From NCBI RefSeq assembly GCF_024171725.1, contig NZ_JAMTCG010000010.1, positions 1 through 64,000 of the forward strand: a DNA stretch of 64,000 nt, in the 5' to 3' direction. The stretch is from Williamsia serinedens. GTDB lineage: Bacteria; Actinomycetota; Actinomycetes; Mycobacteriales; Mycobacteriaceae. The notes beneath the pieces were generated by a model. It saw nothing but the letters and a program-made list of their open reading frames with translations. It searched no databases and was not told the DNA's origin. Positions 1-8,494 of this stretch are shown here, piece after piece. How positions within the stretch are numbered: the stretch's first letter is position 1; every line of letters starts with the position of its first letter. A program made the position numbers and the translations under genes.

Positions 1-1
1 C

Positions 2-307
2 GACAACCCCGTGCGCATCACCAGCCCCGCGAAATTCGCCCACCTCTGCGGAGCAGCCCCGATCCACGCCTCCTCAGGCACCCGCACCCGGTACCGCCTC
101 AACCGCGGCGGCAACCGGCAAGCCAACCGGGCTTTGCACACCATCGTCACCACCCGACTGCGCACCGATGAACGCACCCGCGCCTACCTCGCCCGACGCA
201 CCACCGAAGGCAAAACCCGACGAGAGATCACCCGCTGCCTCAAACGCTACGTAGCCCGCGAGATCTACCACCACATCGCCGCAACACCCGTCCCGCTCGC
301 GGCTTGA
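2..307 (+). mobile_element. IS110/IS116/IS902-family transposase, C-terminal fragment cut by the window edge
   Basis: The reading frame is already open at base 2 and ends at a TGA at 305-307, so only the last ~101 residues are visible. They match the C-terminal transposase_20 region of IS110-family enzymes: the stretch around 'FAHLCGAAP' followed by 'SSG', 'HRLNRGG'-like 'YRLNRGGNRQAN' and 'ALH' is characteristic of the family, whose catalytic Ser lies in this half. IS110 elements use a DEDD-Ser transposase and a bridge RNA from their non-coding ends. The downstream end of the element cannot be placed, because IS110 elements lack long inverted repeats. Whether the gene is intact upstream cannot be seen. 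Confidence 0.85.
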
Positions 308-320
308 CTCTTATAGGAGC

Positions 321-353
321 ATCGCTCGGCGGGATCTGGTGCACGGTCGGGGA
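321..353. repeat. Short copy (about 1.5 units) of the 21-bp family-A intergenic repeat
   Basis: Just after the transposase stop, bases 323-340 match the core CGCTCGGCGGGATCTGGT of the 21-bp repeat found at 24.3, 25.4 and 26.7 kb, and a second, incomplete unit (GCACGGTCGG...) follows. It lies between two convergent genes, like most other copies. Confidence 0.6.
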
Positions 354-378
354 GCTCAGGCGGGCTGACCGCCCGCGG

Positions 379-2433
379 TCACCAGCCGGGCGCGCCGATC
401 GCCAGGAACGACAGGTGGCTGGGGTGCTTGGCGTCGAGGACGAGCGCCTGGCGACGACCCCGCGCGCGCAGAAGATCCGGCACGACGGTGAGGTAGCGCG
501 GGAAGCTCGACGCGTAGACGTCGACGCGGAGACGGTGGCCGATGTCGAGCACGGCGTCGGTGGGCACCAGGTCGATGTCGATGGGCACCGGGACGTCGGC
601 GGGCACCGGCAGCTTCCGTCGGCGACTGAGGTGGTGGTACGGCGAGAGCAGGGTGCCGTCCTCGGCGTACTCCGACCGCGACTTGTCGTAGGCGCGGTTG
701 GAGACGGTGAGCGCACCGTTCGTGAGCACCGTGGACGTGCCGTCGGGGGCGACGTCGTTGACGGTCACCGCCCACGTGCCCTCGTTGCCCGTCGTCGAGA
801 CGTAGAGGTGCAGGTTCATCGCACCGGAGATCTGCGTCCGCTCCCGCGCGGGGGCCGTCGTGAAGGTGAGGCCACCGGCCTCCTGCCCGCGGGCGTCCAC
901 CGTGTAGTCGCGGCCGAGCATCGCGGTGATGCCCGCCGTCACCTGCGTCATGTCGCGCGAGCGGAGTCCGCGGGTGTCCGGGCGCACGCCGAGCGCGCGA
1001 CGCCCCCGCGGACGATCGGTGCCGAGGGCCCCGTCGAACACGGCGTGGTCCGCGGTCGACGAGCAGGCGTCGGTCAGTTCGAGGCGACGCACCGTCGCGC
1101 CGGGACGGGGGAAACTCTCCCCCGACGTCCAGGACCCGCCCTGCTGCTGCAGGGTGACCGGACCGTAGTGCTCGACCCCGTTGTCGATGTCCTTGAGCCA
1201 GCGGTCGAACCACGCCCGCTCGAGGACGTCCACGCGCGGTGGGTTGCCCGTTCCGCCGAAGCCGGCCCCGGCGTCGATGTGGTAGCCGTCGGCGACGACG
1301 AGCTGCTTGCGACCGGGCGCCATCCGCAGGTGCTGATAGACCGACGTCGCGCTCCGACCGAAGAGGTCGTGCCAGGCGCCGAACAGGAAGGTGGGCACGT
1401 CGATCCGCTCGACCTCGGGATCGCGCTCGTCGAAGTAGGGATCGTCGTAGATCCGGTCGTCGCGGCCGGTGAGGAAACCCCATGCGAGAGAGCCGACCTC
1501 GGTGGCCGGCGAGGCCACGCGGTGCCGCAACCAGTGCAGTGCCTTGCCGTCGACGAGGTCGCCGGCCGCGGTGGCCGGGTTCGGCAGCCACTTCAGGACG
1601 TTGACGACGCCGAGCCAGATCGGGATGAACAGCGACGGCATCCCGCCGGTGATGTAGATGTCGCGCACGATGTCCTCGCAACCCTCGACGGCGAAGACCG
1701 CCTTGAGGCCGGCGGGTCGTTTGTCGGCGGCCTGCAGCGAGTTGATGGCCGAGTACGACCACCCCGCGAGACCGAAGGTGCCGTCGCACCACGACTGCTC
1801 GGCGACCCACTCGCAGATCTCCACCGAGTCCTGCTGCTCCCGCGCGCCCAGGATCTGCCACTTGCCGTGCGACGACCCCGTGCCGCGCACGTCGACGATG
1901 ACCTGGGTGTACCCGCTGCGCACGAGGCTGCGGTTGATGCCGAACACCTCGAGCGCCCCGCCCGACAGGGTCTGGGTGACCCCCGTGACACCCGCGAGCG
2001 GGGTCCCGGTGAGGTCGACGGCGCCCGCGAGGCCGCGCAGCCCGCGCCCGAAGACCGGGTTGTGCAGGGCGGTGTCGATCGCGTCGAGCAGGGCGCGGTT
2101 GTACGGGTTCATGCTGATGATCGCGGGGTGCGCCGCGGGGACGGCACTGCGCATCGCGTCGGCCGGGCGGATGACCGTGGCGCGCAGGGTGACGCCGTCG
2201 GACATGACGATCTCGACGTCGCGGTCGATGGAGACGTGCGGGTAGCGCTGCGGTCCGTCGACGAGCTGGGTCCACCGCAGGGCGTCGGCGCCGCCGGTCG
2301 GGTCACCGAGGGGAAGGGTGGGCAGCGGTGCCGTGCGGTCGCCGACCGTCCGCCGCGGGACGGGGACCGCACGCGGCGCTGTGGACGTCGGCCGGATGGC
2401 CGGCACGTCGCCGGGTTCTGCAGACACTGTCAT
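379..2433 (-). CDS. CocE/NonD-family alpha/beta hydrolase (X-Pro dipeptidyl-peptidase S15-like)
   Basis: 684-residue serine hydrolase of the CocE/NonD (cocaine esterase/glutaryl-7-ACA acylase) family. The N-terminal alpha/beta-hydrolase domain contains the 'DVRGTGSSHG' oxyanion segment and the nucleophile in G-W-S-Y-S (Ser ~226). Later come 'FGAWHDLFGR' (Asp) and 'VADGYHIDAG' (His), completing the triad. The C-terminal ~200 residues form the jelly-roll domain of the family. The ATG at 2433 was chosen over a more upstream start because GAAGG sits 8 bases before it. The substrate is unknown; family members cleave esters or amides of small acyl compounds. There is no obvious signal peptide. It is monocistronic and convergent with the transposase. 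Confidence 0.85.
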   Translation of the reverse strand: MTVSAEPGDVPAIRPTSTAPRAVPVPRRTVGDRTAPLPTLPLGDPTGGADALRWTQLVDGPQRYPHVSIDRDVEIVMSDGVTLRATVIRPADAMRSAVPAAHPAIISMNPYNRALLDAIDTALHNPVFGRGLRGLAGAVDLTGTPLAGVTGVTQTLSGGALEVFGINRSLVRSGYTQVIVDVRGTGSSHGKWQILGAREQQDSVEICEWVAEQSWCDGTFGLAGWSYSAINSLQAADKRPAGLKAVFAVEGCEDIVRDIYITGGMPSLFIPIWLGVVNVLKWLPNPATAAGDLVDGKALHWLRHRVASPATEVGSLAWGFLTGRDDRIYDDPYFDERDPEVERIDVPTFLFGAWHDLFGRSATSVYQHLRMAPGRKQLVVADGYHIDAGAGFGGTGNPPRVDVLERAWFDRWLKDIDNGVEHYGPVTLQQQGGSWTSGESFPRPGATVRRLELTDACSSTADHAVFDGALGTDRPRGRRALGVRPDTRGLRSRDMTQVTAGITAMLGRDYTVDARGQEAGGLTFTTAPARERTQISGAMNLHLYVSTTGNEGTWAVTVNDVAPDGTSTVLTNGALTVSNRAYDKSRSEYAEDGTLLSPYHHLSRRRKLPVPADVPVPIDIDLVPTDAVLDIGHRLRVDVYASSFPRYLTVVPDLLRARGRRQALVLDAKHPSHLSFLAIGAPGW

Positions 2434-2727
2434 CTCGTGCACCTTCGCTGTGGCGGGTGAGCACGTGTCTGCGACCCTCACCTGCGTGGATGTGCCGGTG
2501 ATCGCAGCGGACGCGTCCTCGAGTCCACTCCCTCGTCGGTGGTCACGACCCCGCCGATTGTGGCGCAGGTCACGACCATGTTCGATCGAATGTAACCGAA
2601 CCTATTGCGCGGCCACGAGGGGCCTGCGGGCTTCGTGACAACAGTGGAATCGCTCCATCCGACCGTTATGCAACCGTCACTTTCCGCACACCGTCCGGGC
2701 GGCCGGGACGTGTGCCCGCGCCGCGAT

Positions 2728-2757
2728 TTGGAGTGCCGGCCCGACGCCCCGTACGCT
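2728..2757 (+). promoter_or_regulatory. Candidate promoter for the rplJ-rplL leader
   Basis: TTGGAG (2728-2733) and TACGCT (2752-2757) are separated by 18 bp, a reasonable housekeeping-sigma promoter. Transcription from here would give a ~260-nt leader before rplJ. I see no gene between 2434 and 3025. The rest of this 590-bp gap holds only the promoter of the hydrolase on the other strand, this promoter and the leader hairpin. Confidence 0.45.
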
Positions 2758-2927
2758 GGGACACCAGTGCGTTCGTCGCCTCGACGACACGCTCTGATCG
2801 TTCAACCAGAGACCGTCGGTCGATCTCTCCGCACGGAGGGTTCCGAAGGCCCGGTGTTCACGCCGGCGACCCACGCAGGTGATCGAGGTGTGACCGTGCT
2901 GCCGACCGTGTCGGTGTGCCTCTCTCG

Positions 2928-2953
2928 CGCCCCGGACAACTGCGTCCGGGGCG
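2928..2953 (+). promoter_or_regulatory. Hairpin in the rplJ leader, possible L10-type attenuator
   Basis: A perfect 10-bp GC-rich stem (2928-2937 with 2944-2953) with a 6-base loop is followed by TTCGTCGTCT. It lies ~72 bases before the rplJ start, inside the long leader. Ribosomal L10 operons are commonly autoregulated by L10-L12 binding to such leaders. Whether this hairpin terminates transcription is inferred; the T tract is poor. Confidence 0.45.
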
Positions 2954-3025
2954 TTCGTCGTCTCACGGGCCCGCGATCCCCCAGGGGAGTCGCCCGGCAC
3001 GAGATGCACAGAGAGGAGGCGAGAC

Positions 3026-3550
3026 ATGGCCAAGTCCGAGAAGGTCGCCGCTGTCGCGGAGATCGCGGAGCAGTTCAAGGGTTCGACGGCCACCGTCATC
3101 ACGGAGTACCGCGGTCTGTCGGTGAAGCAGATCTCCGAGCTGCGTCGTTCGCTCGGCGAGGGCACGACGTACTCCGTCGCCAAGAACACCCTGGTGAAGC
3201 GTGCCGCCGGTGAGGCGGGCATCGAGGGACTCGACGACCTGTTCGTCGGCCCCACGGCGATCGCCTTCATCGAGGGCGAGCCCGTCGTCGCGGCGAAGGC
3301 GATCAAGAACTTCGCCAAGGACAACAGGGCGCTCGTCGTCAAGGGCGGGTACATGGACGGCCGCGCGCTGTCCGTGGCCGAGATCGAGCAGATCGCCGAT
3401 CTCGAGACCCGCGAGGTCCTGCTGGCCAAGCTGGCCGGTGCCATGAAGGGCAACCTCAGCAAGGCCGCCGGGCTGTTCACGCAGCCCGCGTCGCAGGTGG
3501 CGCGTCTCGCCGCGGCCCTGCAGGAGAAGCAGTCGGGGGACGCGGAGTAG
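3026..3550 (+). CDS. rplJ: Large ribosomal subunit protein uL10
   Basis: 174-residue L10, which forms the base of the ribosomal stalk by binding 23S rRNA and L7/L12 dimers. The N-terminal half ('[17 protein letters not shown]', 'KNTLVKRAA') is the rRNA-binding domain. The C-terminal helix ending in '[12 protein letters not shown]' is where L12 dimers dock. Length and sequence are typical for Actinobacteria. The ATG is preceded by GAGAGGAGG at good spacing. It is followed 105 bp downstream by rplL, as nearly everywhere. Confidence 0.98.
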   Translation: MAKSEKVAAVAEIAEQFKGSTATVITEYRGLSVKQISELRRSLGEGTTYSVAKNTLVKRAAGEAGIEGLDDLFVGPTAIAFIEGEPVVAAKAIKNFAKDNRALVVKGGYMDGRALSVAEIEQIADLETREVLLAKLAGAMKGNLSKAAGLFTQPASQVARLAAALQEKQSGDAE

Positions 3551-3655
3551 TCCTCCGCCACACCCCTCCACACCCGGCGGCATCCGCTGCCACCACAGAA
3601 ACCATCCCCGCGGGGATCGACACCCCCACCGGGGTCTGACAGGAAGGACGCCATC

Positions 3656-4048
3656 ATGGCGAAGCTCAGCGCCGACGAGCTCATCGATCAGTTCAAGGAA
3701 CTGACCCTGCTGGAGCTCAGCGAGTTCGTGAAGAAGTTCGAAGAGGTCTTCGAGGTCACCGCGGCCGCTCCGGTCGCCGTCGCGGCCGCGGGTGCGCCCG
3801 CCGCCGGCGGTGCCGCCGAGGCCGCTGCCGAGCAGGACGAGTTCGACGTCGTCCTCGAGGGCGCCGGCGACAAGAAGATCCAGGTCATCAAGGTCGTCCG
3901 TGAGGTCGTCTCGGGCCTGGGCCTCAAGGAGGCCAAGGACCTCGTCGAGTCCGCCCCCAAGGCGATCCTCGAGAAGGTCGACAAGGAGGCCGCCGACGCC
4001 GCCAAGGCCAAGCTCGAAGAGGCCGGCGCGTCCGTCTCGGTCAAGTGA
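3656..4048 (+). CDS. rplL: Large ribosomal subunit protein bL12 (L7/L12)
   Basis: 130-residue stalk protein that recruits translational GTPases. It has the N-terminal dimerisation domain (residues ~1-35, '[24 protein letters not shown]'), an Ala/Gly-rich hinge (~40-60) and the globular C-terminal domain with '[41 protein letters not shown]'. The start has AGGAAGG upstream. It is the last gene of the L10 operon, and a strong terminator follows. Confidence 0.98.
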   Translation: MAKLSADELIDQFKELTLLELSEFVKKFEEVFEVTAAAPVAVAAAGAPAAGGAAEAAAEQDEFDVVLEGAGDKKIQVIKVVREVVSGLGLKEAKDLVESAPKAILEKVDKEAADAAKAKLEEAGASVSVK

Positions 4049-4100
4049 CGCCGGCTCGCTGACGCGAGCTACCCCTGCGTAGGTTCCCTGCGCGGACCAG

Positions 4101-4140
4101 ACGAGGCCACCCCGCATCCGCGGGGTGGCCTTGTCGTCGT
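4101..4140 (+). terminator. Rho-independent-type terminator after rplL
   Basis: An 11-bp perfect GC stem (4105-4115 with 4120-4130) around an ATCC loop can be extended by four more pairs (one G-U). It is followed by TTGTCGTCGT. It ends the ribosomal operon and separates it from the mce locus. Confidence 0.85.
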
Positions 4141-4215
4141 CTGAGCCCGATTTCGCGCCGTTGTCCCAGCTAGAAGGCCTATTCCCCATGCGGGTCACGA
4201 AATGGGGCGTTGATG

Positions 4216-4244
4216 TTCGGCGATAGCGAACCGTGGGTTACAGT
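4216..4244 (+). promoter_or_regulatory. Candidate promoter overlapping the upstream start of mkl
   Basis: TTCGGC (4216-4221), a 17-bp gap and TACAGT (4239-4244). The same TACAGT hexamer is the -10 of the much clearer rpoB promoter at 16460. If used, the mRNA would begin near 4251, downstream of the GTG at 4233, so translation would start at the GTG at 4290, which has AGAGGGAG eight bases upstream. Confidence 0.35.
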
Positions 4245-5417
4245 GACTCGAACCACAAGCGGGGCGGGAACAGCAGAGGGAGTCCGATAGTGGGTGTCGA
4301 GGTCAGTGTCGAGGGGCTCACCAAGTCCTTCGGCTCCCAGAACATCTGGCGCGACGTCACCCTGACGCTCCCCGAGGGCGAGGTCTCGGCTCTCCTCGGC
4401 CCGTCGGGTACCGGCAAGTCCGTGTTCCTCAAGGCCCTCATCGGTCTGCTCCACCCCGAGCAGGGCTCGGTCATCGTCGACGGCACCGACATCACGAAGT
4501 GCTCCTCGAAGGAGCTCTACGAGATCCGCAAGCTCTTCGGTGTTCTCTTCCAGGACGGCGCGCTCTTCGGCTCGATGAGCCTGTTCGACAACACCGCCTT
4601 CCCGCTGCGCGAGCACACCAAGAAGGGGGAGAGCGAGATCCGTGACATCGTCATGGAGAAGCTCGACCTCGTCGGTCTGGCCGACGCCGGCGACAAGCTG
4701 CCCGGCGAGATCTCCGGCGGTATGCGCAAGCGCGCCGGTCTGGCCCGCGCGCTCGTGCTCGACCCGCAGATCATCCTCTGCGACGAGCCGGACTCCGGTC
4801 TCGACCCGGTCCGCACGGCCTACATCTCGCAGCTGTTGATCGACATCAACGCCGAGATCGACGCGACGATCCTCATCGTCACGCACAACATCAACATCGC
4901 CCGGACCATCCCGGACAACATCGGCATGCTGTTCCGCAAGGAACTCGTCATGTTCGGGCCCCGCGAGGTGCTGCTCACCTCCGAGGAGCCCGCGGTCAAG
5001 CAGTTCCTCTCCGGTGACCGCTTCGGTCCGATCGGCATGTCCGAGGAGAAGGACGACGCGACCGCCGCCCAGGAGGCGCAGCTGGCCGAGGCCGGCGTCT
5101 CCGGTGGTGGCACGAAGGACGACTTCTCCGAGATCATCCCGCAGGTGCAGCCCAACCCGGGCATGCCGGAGCGGAAGGCGGCCGCTCGCCACCGCGAGCG
5201 CGTCGAGGAGATGCTGCACACCCTGCCGGAGAACGCTCAGCGTGCGATCCGCGAGTCCCAGCAGGCCGAGGACGAGATCCGCGAGGAGCGTCAGAAGGTC
5301 GACGCCCAGAACGGTGACGGCCGCAACGGTTCCGAGCGGGACGGTCACGACGACCAGTACGCCGGATCCGACGCGAACACCGAGCAGTTCCCGGCCTACC
5401 GGGCCGGCAACGCGTGA
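4233..5417 (+). CDS. mkl: Mce-system ABC ATPase Mkl/MceG
   Basis: 394-residue cytoplasmic ATPase that energises Mce lipid import. Visible are Walker A GPSGTGKS (56-63), Q-loop FQDG (~106), signature SGGMRKR (161-167), Walker B ILCDEP (181-186) and the switch His of 'VTHN' (~218). The ~130-residue C-terminal tail, with 'GPIGMSEEKD' and 'PGMPERKA', is diagnostic of actinobacterial MceG and absent from ordinary MlaF proteins. The N-terminus 'MGYSDSNH' resembles the start I recall for M. tuberculosis Rv0655, but that start has no ribosome site, and a better one precedes the in-frame GTG at 4290. Here the ATPase gene directly precedes its permease and Mce genes. Confidence 0.95.
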   Translation: MGYSDSNHKRGGNSRGSPIVGVEVSVEGLTKSFGSQNIWRDVTLTLPEGEVSALLGPSGTGKSVFLKALIGLLHPEQGSVIVDGTDITKCSSKELYEIRKLFGVLFQDGALFGSMSLFDNTAFPLREHTKKGESEIRDIVMEKLDLVGLADAGDKLPGEISGGMRKRAGLARALVLDPQIILCDEPDSGLDPVRTAYISQLLIDINAEIDATILIVTHNINIARTIPDNIGMLFRKELVMFGPREVLLTSEEPAVKQFLSGDRFGPIGMSEEKDDATAAQEAQLAEAGVSGGGTKDDFSEIIPQVQPNPGMPERKAAARHRERVEEMLHTLPENAQRAIRESQQAEDEIREERQKVDAQNGDGRNGSERDGHDDQYAGSDANTEQFPAYRAGNA

Positions 5418-5478
5418 CCGACACCGTCCTCTCCGACAGCACGACCCTCCCTGACAGCACGACGACAAGGGCATCTCG

Positions 5479-6285
5479 ATGAGCTCAGCCACCACGCGTG
5501 GCGTCGAACGGGTGAACCAGGCCGGTAGCGCGGCGTTGACACAGACGGGCAACATCGTCCAGCTGTTCGCCGACGTCATCCGGAACATCTTCGTCCGCCC
5601 GTTCCAGCTGCGTGAGTTCGTCCAGCAGGCGTGGTTCATCGCCAGCGTGACGATCCTGCCGACCGCGTTGATCGCGATCCCGTTCGGTGCCGTGGTCTCC
5701 CTGCAGACCAGTTCGCTGATCCGTCAGCTCGGCGCCGAGTCGTTCACCGGTGCCACCAGCGTGCTGGTGGTGGTGCAGCAGGCCGCCCCGGTCATCACCA
5801 CCCTGCTCGTCGCGGGTGCGGCCGGCTCGGCCGTCGCCGCCGACCTGGGTTCGCGGACCATCCGCGAGGAGATCGACGCCATGCGGGTGCTGGGCATCAA
5901 CCCGGTCCAGCGCCTCGTCGTGCCGCGTGTGCTCGGCATGGTGCTCGTCGCGGTCCTGCTCAACGGCCTCGTCTGCGTCGTCGGCATCGCCGGCGGCTAC
6001 TTCTTCAACGTGATCGTGCAGGGCGGCACCCCGGGTGCCTACCTCGCCTCGTTCTCGACGCTGGCCCAGCTGCCCGACCTCTACATCGCCGAGATCAAGG
6101 CCGCGATCTTCGGTCTGCTCGCCGGTGTGGTCGCGTCCTACAAGGGACTCAACCCGGCCTCCGGACCCAAGGGCGTGGGTGAGGCGGTCAACCAGAGCGT
6201 CGTCATCACGTTCCTGCTGCTGTTCTTCGCGAACCTGATCCTGACGGCCGTGTACCTGCAGATCGTCCCTCCTCGGGGCTCGTAG
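5479..6285 (+). CDS. yrbEA: YrbEA/MlaE-family permease of the Mce transporter
   Basis: 268-residue inner-membrane permease with about five to six hydrophobic segments and the MlaE signature 'ADLGSRTIREEIDAMRVLGINPVQRLVVPRV' (~127-157), the cytoplasmic helix that couples to the ATPase. It pairs with the next gene to form the heteromeric permease of a Mce complex that imports lipids or sterols. It starts 62 bp after mkl with AAGGG upstream of the ATG. The type of mce operon (1, 3, 4...) could not be decided by eye. Confidence 0.95.
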   Translation: MSSATTRGVERVNQAGSAALTQTGNIVQLFADVIRNIFVRPFQLREFVQQAWFIASVTILPTALIAIPFGAVVSLQTSSLIRQLGAESFTGATSVLVVVQQAAPVITTLLVAGAAGSAVAADLGSRTIREEIDAMRVLGINPVQRLVVPRVLGMVLVAVLLNGLVCVVGIAGGYFFNVIVQGGTPGAYLASFSTLAQLPDLYIAEIKAAIFGLLAGVVASYKGLNPASGPKGVGEAVNQSVVITFLLLFFANLILTAVYLQIVPPRGS

Positions 6286-6297
6286 AGGGGATCGACG

Positions 6298-7158
6298 ATG
6301 ACCATCGCCAAGAGCAGGGCAGACCAGCTCAACTACCGCCTCCGCCAGGGCGTCAACGCACCGTTGAAGGTGCTCGACGGCGCCGGCGAGCAGATGTCCT
6401 TCTACGGTCGCGCCGTCGGATGGGCGCCGCGCACCGTCACCCATTACCCGAAGGAGATGCTGCGTCTCCTCGCCGAGGTGGCGTTCGGTGCCGGCGGTCT
6501 CGCCGTCATCGGCGGCACGATCGGCGTGATGGTGCTGCTGACCGGCTTCACCGGCGTCGTCGTCGGCCTGCAGGGCTACGCGGCGCTCGACCAGCTCGGT
6601 TCGCAGGCCCTGACCGGCTTCCTCTCCGCCTACGTCAACACCCGTGAGGTCGCGCCGCTCGTCGCCGGGCTCGCGCTGTCGGCGACGGTCGGGTGTGGCT
6701 TCACCGCCCAGCTCGGTGCCATGCGGATCTCCGAGGAGATCGACGCGCTCGAGGTCATGGCGGTCCCGTCGGTGCCGTTCCTGGTGACCACCCGCGTGGT
6801 GGCCGGGTTCATCGCCGTCATCCCGCTCTACGTCCTCGGGTTGTTGGCGTCGTACCTGGCGACGCGAACGGTGACCACCGTGTTCAACGGGCAGTCACCC
6901 GGTTCGTACGACCACTACTTCAACCTGTTCCTGCCACCGGTCGACGTGTTGTGGTCCTTCGGCAAGGTCCTCATCTTCGCGTTCGTCATCATCCTGGTGC
7001 ACTGCTACTACGGCTACTACGCCAGCGGCGGCCCGGCGGGCGTCGGCGTGGCCGTCGGACGTGCCGTGCGTGCGGCGCTCGTCCTGTTGGCCGTGCTCGA
7101 CTTCTTCCTGGGCCTGGCGATCTGGGGCACCAGCACGTCTGTGAGGGTGGCGGGCTGA
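6298..7158 (+). CDS. yrbEB: YrbEB/MlaE-family permease of the Mce transporter
   Basis: 286-residue partner of the preceding permease and its distant paralogue, with the equivalent coupling helix 'AQLGAMRISEEIDALEVMAVPSVPFLVTTRVVAG'. It has multiple membrane segments and a Gly-rich C-terminal region ('YYGYYASGGPAGVGVAVG'). It starts 12 bp after yrbEA with GAGGGG as ribosome site, and ends one base before mceA, so translation is probably coupled. Confidence 0.95.
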   Translation: MTIAKSRADQLNYRLRQGVNAPLKVLDGAGEQMSFYGRAVGWAPRTVTHYPKEMLRLLAEVAFGAGGLAVIGGTIGVMVLLTGFTGVVVGLQGYAALDQLGSQALTGFLSAYVNTREVAPLVAGLALSATVGCGFTAQLGAMRISEEIDALEVMAVPSVPFLVTTRVVAGFIAVIPLYVLGLLASYLATRTVTTVFNGQSPGSYDHYFNLFLPPVDVLWSFGKVLIFAFVIILVHCYYGYYASGGPAGVGVAVGRAVRAALVLLAVLDFFLGLAIWGTSTSVRVAG

Positions 7159-7159
7159 C

Positions 7160-8494
7160 ATGGGTGGGAAACTGCGTATCCGACTGCTCGGTCTGGTCTT
7201 CTTCGTCGTCGTCGCGCTCTTCATCGGCGGCACGATCCTGAAGTTCAATCAGACGTTCACCTCGTTCACCGACGTGGACCTCGCGACGGACTCCGCCGGC
7301 AACAACCTGCCGCCGAACGCCGACGTGAAGGTCCGCGGACTCATCGTCGGTCAGGTGCGGGACGTGAAGGCCTCCGACAACGGCCGCGTGACGGTGACCC
7401 TGGGCCTCGAGCCCGACAAGGCCAAGATGCTCCCGGCCAACGTCACCGCGCGCATCCTGCCGAAGACCCTCTTCGGCGAGCGTTACGTCTCGCTGGTGCT
7501 CCCGCAGAACCCGGACGGGTCGACGCTGGGCAACGGCGACACGATCGCCACCGACTCGAGCGGCAACGCCCTCGAACTGCAGACCCTGTTCGACCGGCTG
7601 CTGCCCGTGCTCGACGCGATCCCACCGCAGGACCTGTCGGTCACGCTCGGCTCGCTGTCGAAGGCGTTGCAGGGCAACGGCGATCGACTCGGCGCGACGT
7701 TCGACGAGCTGAACAACATCTTCTCCCAGGTCAACGCGAACATGCCGGAGCTGCAGGGCACGATCCGCGGCCTCGCCACGTTCTCGCAGACCTACTCGCA
7801 GGCCCTGCCGGACGTGATCGACGCGCTCGACACGCTGCGCACGACGTCGAACACGTTGGTGGAGAAGCAGGGGGACCTGCGGGCCTTCATCTCGACGGTG
7901 CAGAAGGCGACGGTGGAGACCACCGACTTCCTGACCACCAACCGTCGGGACCTGTTGGACCTGTCCATCGAGTCCGAGCCGCTGCTGACCGCACTGGCCA
8001 CGCAGTCCCCGGCCTTCGGGTGCACGTTCAAGAACTTCGCCGGACTCATCCCGGAGGTGAACAACATCGTCGGCAAGGGCACCAAGAACCCCGGTGTGCG
8101 CGTCACCCTGACGTTCTCCAACCCGAAGGGTCGGTATCTGCCGAACCAGGACGAGCCCCGACTGCTCGACAACCGCGGGCCGCGCTGCTACCCGAAGCAC
8201 TACGAGCAGGGACGTCCGTTCCCGCAGTACCCGGGTGGGTCGATCAACGACGGTTCGTACCAGGTGCCGTCGCGCAACCCCGGCCCGCAGCGGGTCGCGC
8301 AGCTCCCCATCCCGGACTTCTCGGCCACCCCGGCCGGGACGATCCAGCCGAGCGTCTACGACGACCCGCAGAACAAGGTCGCGCTCAAGGCGATCATGGC
8401 CGCCGAGGCCGGCACCGACCCCGCTGACGTCCCCGGCTGGATCGCGCAGATCGTCGCCCCGGGCCTGCAGGGAGCGCAGGTGACCGTCAAATGA
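7160..8494 (+). CDS. mceA: MCE family protein MceA
   Basis: 444 residues. A short cytoplasmic start and one membrane anchor (~residues 8-28) precede the MCE/MlaD domain ('LPPNADVKVRGLIVGQVRDVKASDNGRVTVTLGLEPD', ~50-90, and 'GERYVSLVLP'). A long helical region predicted to build the periplasmic tube follows (~150-290). The Pro/Gly-rich tail contains 'FGCTFKNFAGLIPE'. The six Mce proteins of an operon are thought to form a hetero-hexameric lipid channel. The gene begins one base after the yrbEB stop. Confidence 0.95.
   Translation: MGGKLRIRLLGLVFFVVVALFIGGTILKFNQTFTSFTDVDLATDSAGNNLPPNADVKVRGLIVGQVRDVKASDNGRVTVTLGLEPDKAKMLPANVTARILPKTLFGERYVSLVLPQNPDGSTLGNGDTIATDSSGNALELQTLFDRLLPVLDAIPPQDLSVTLGSLSKALQGNGDRLGATFDELNNIFSQVNANMPELQGTIRGLATFSQTYSQALPDVIDALDTLRTTSNTLVEKQGDLRAFISTVQKATVETTDFLTTNRRDLLDLSIESEPLLTALATQSPAFGCTFKNFAGLIPEVNNIVGKGTKNPGVRVTLTFSNPKGRYLPNQDEPRLLDNRGPRCYPKHYEQGRPFPQYPGGSINDGSYQVPSRNPGPQRVAQLPIPDFSATPAGTIQPSVYDDPQNKVALKAIMAAEAGTDPADVPGWIAQIVAPGLQGAQVTVK

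Noticed and set aside
304-2460. Long plus-strand frame opposite the CocE/NonD hydrolase
   Set aside because: The minus strand has a complete hydrolase with motifs, start and ribosome site; the plus-strand product is Arg/Gly/Val-rich shadow.
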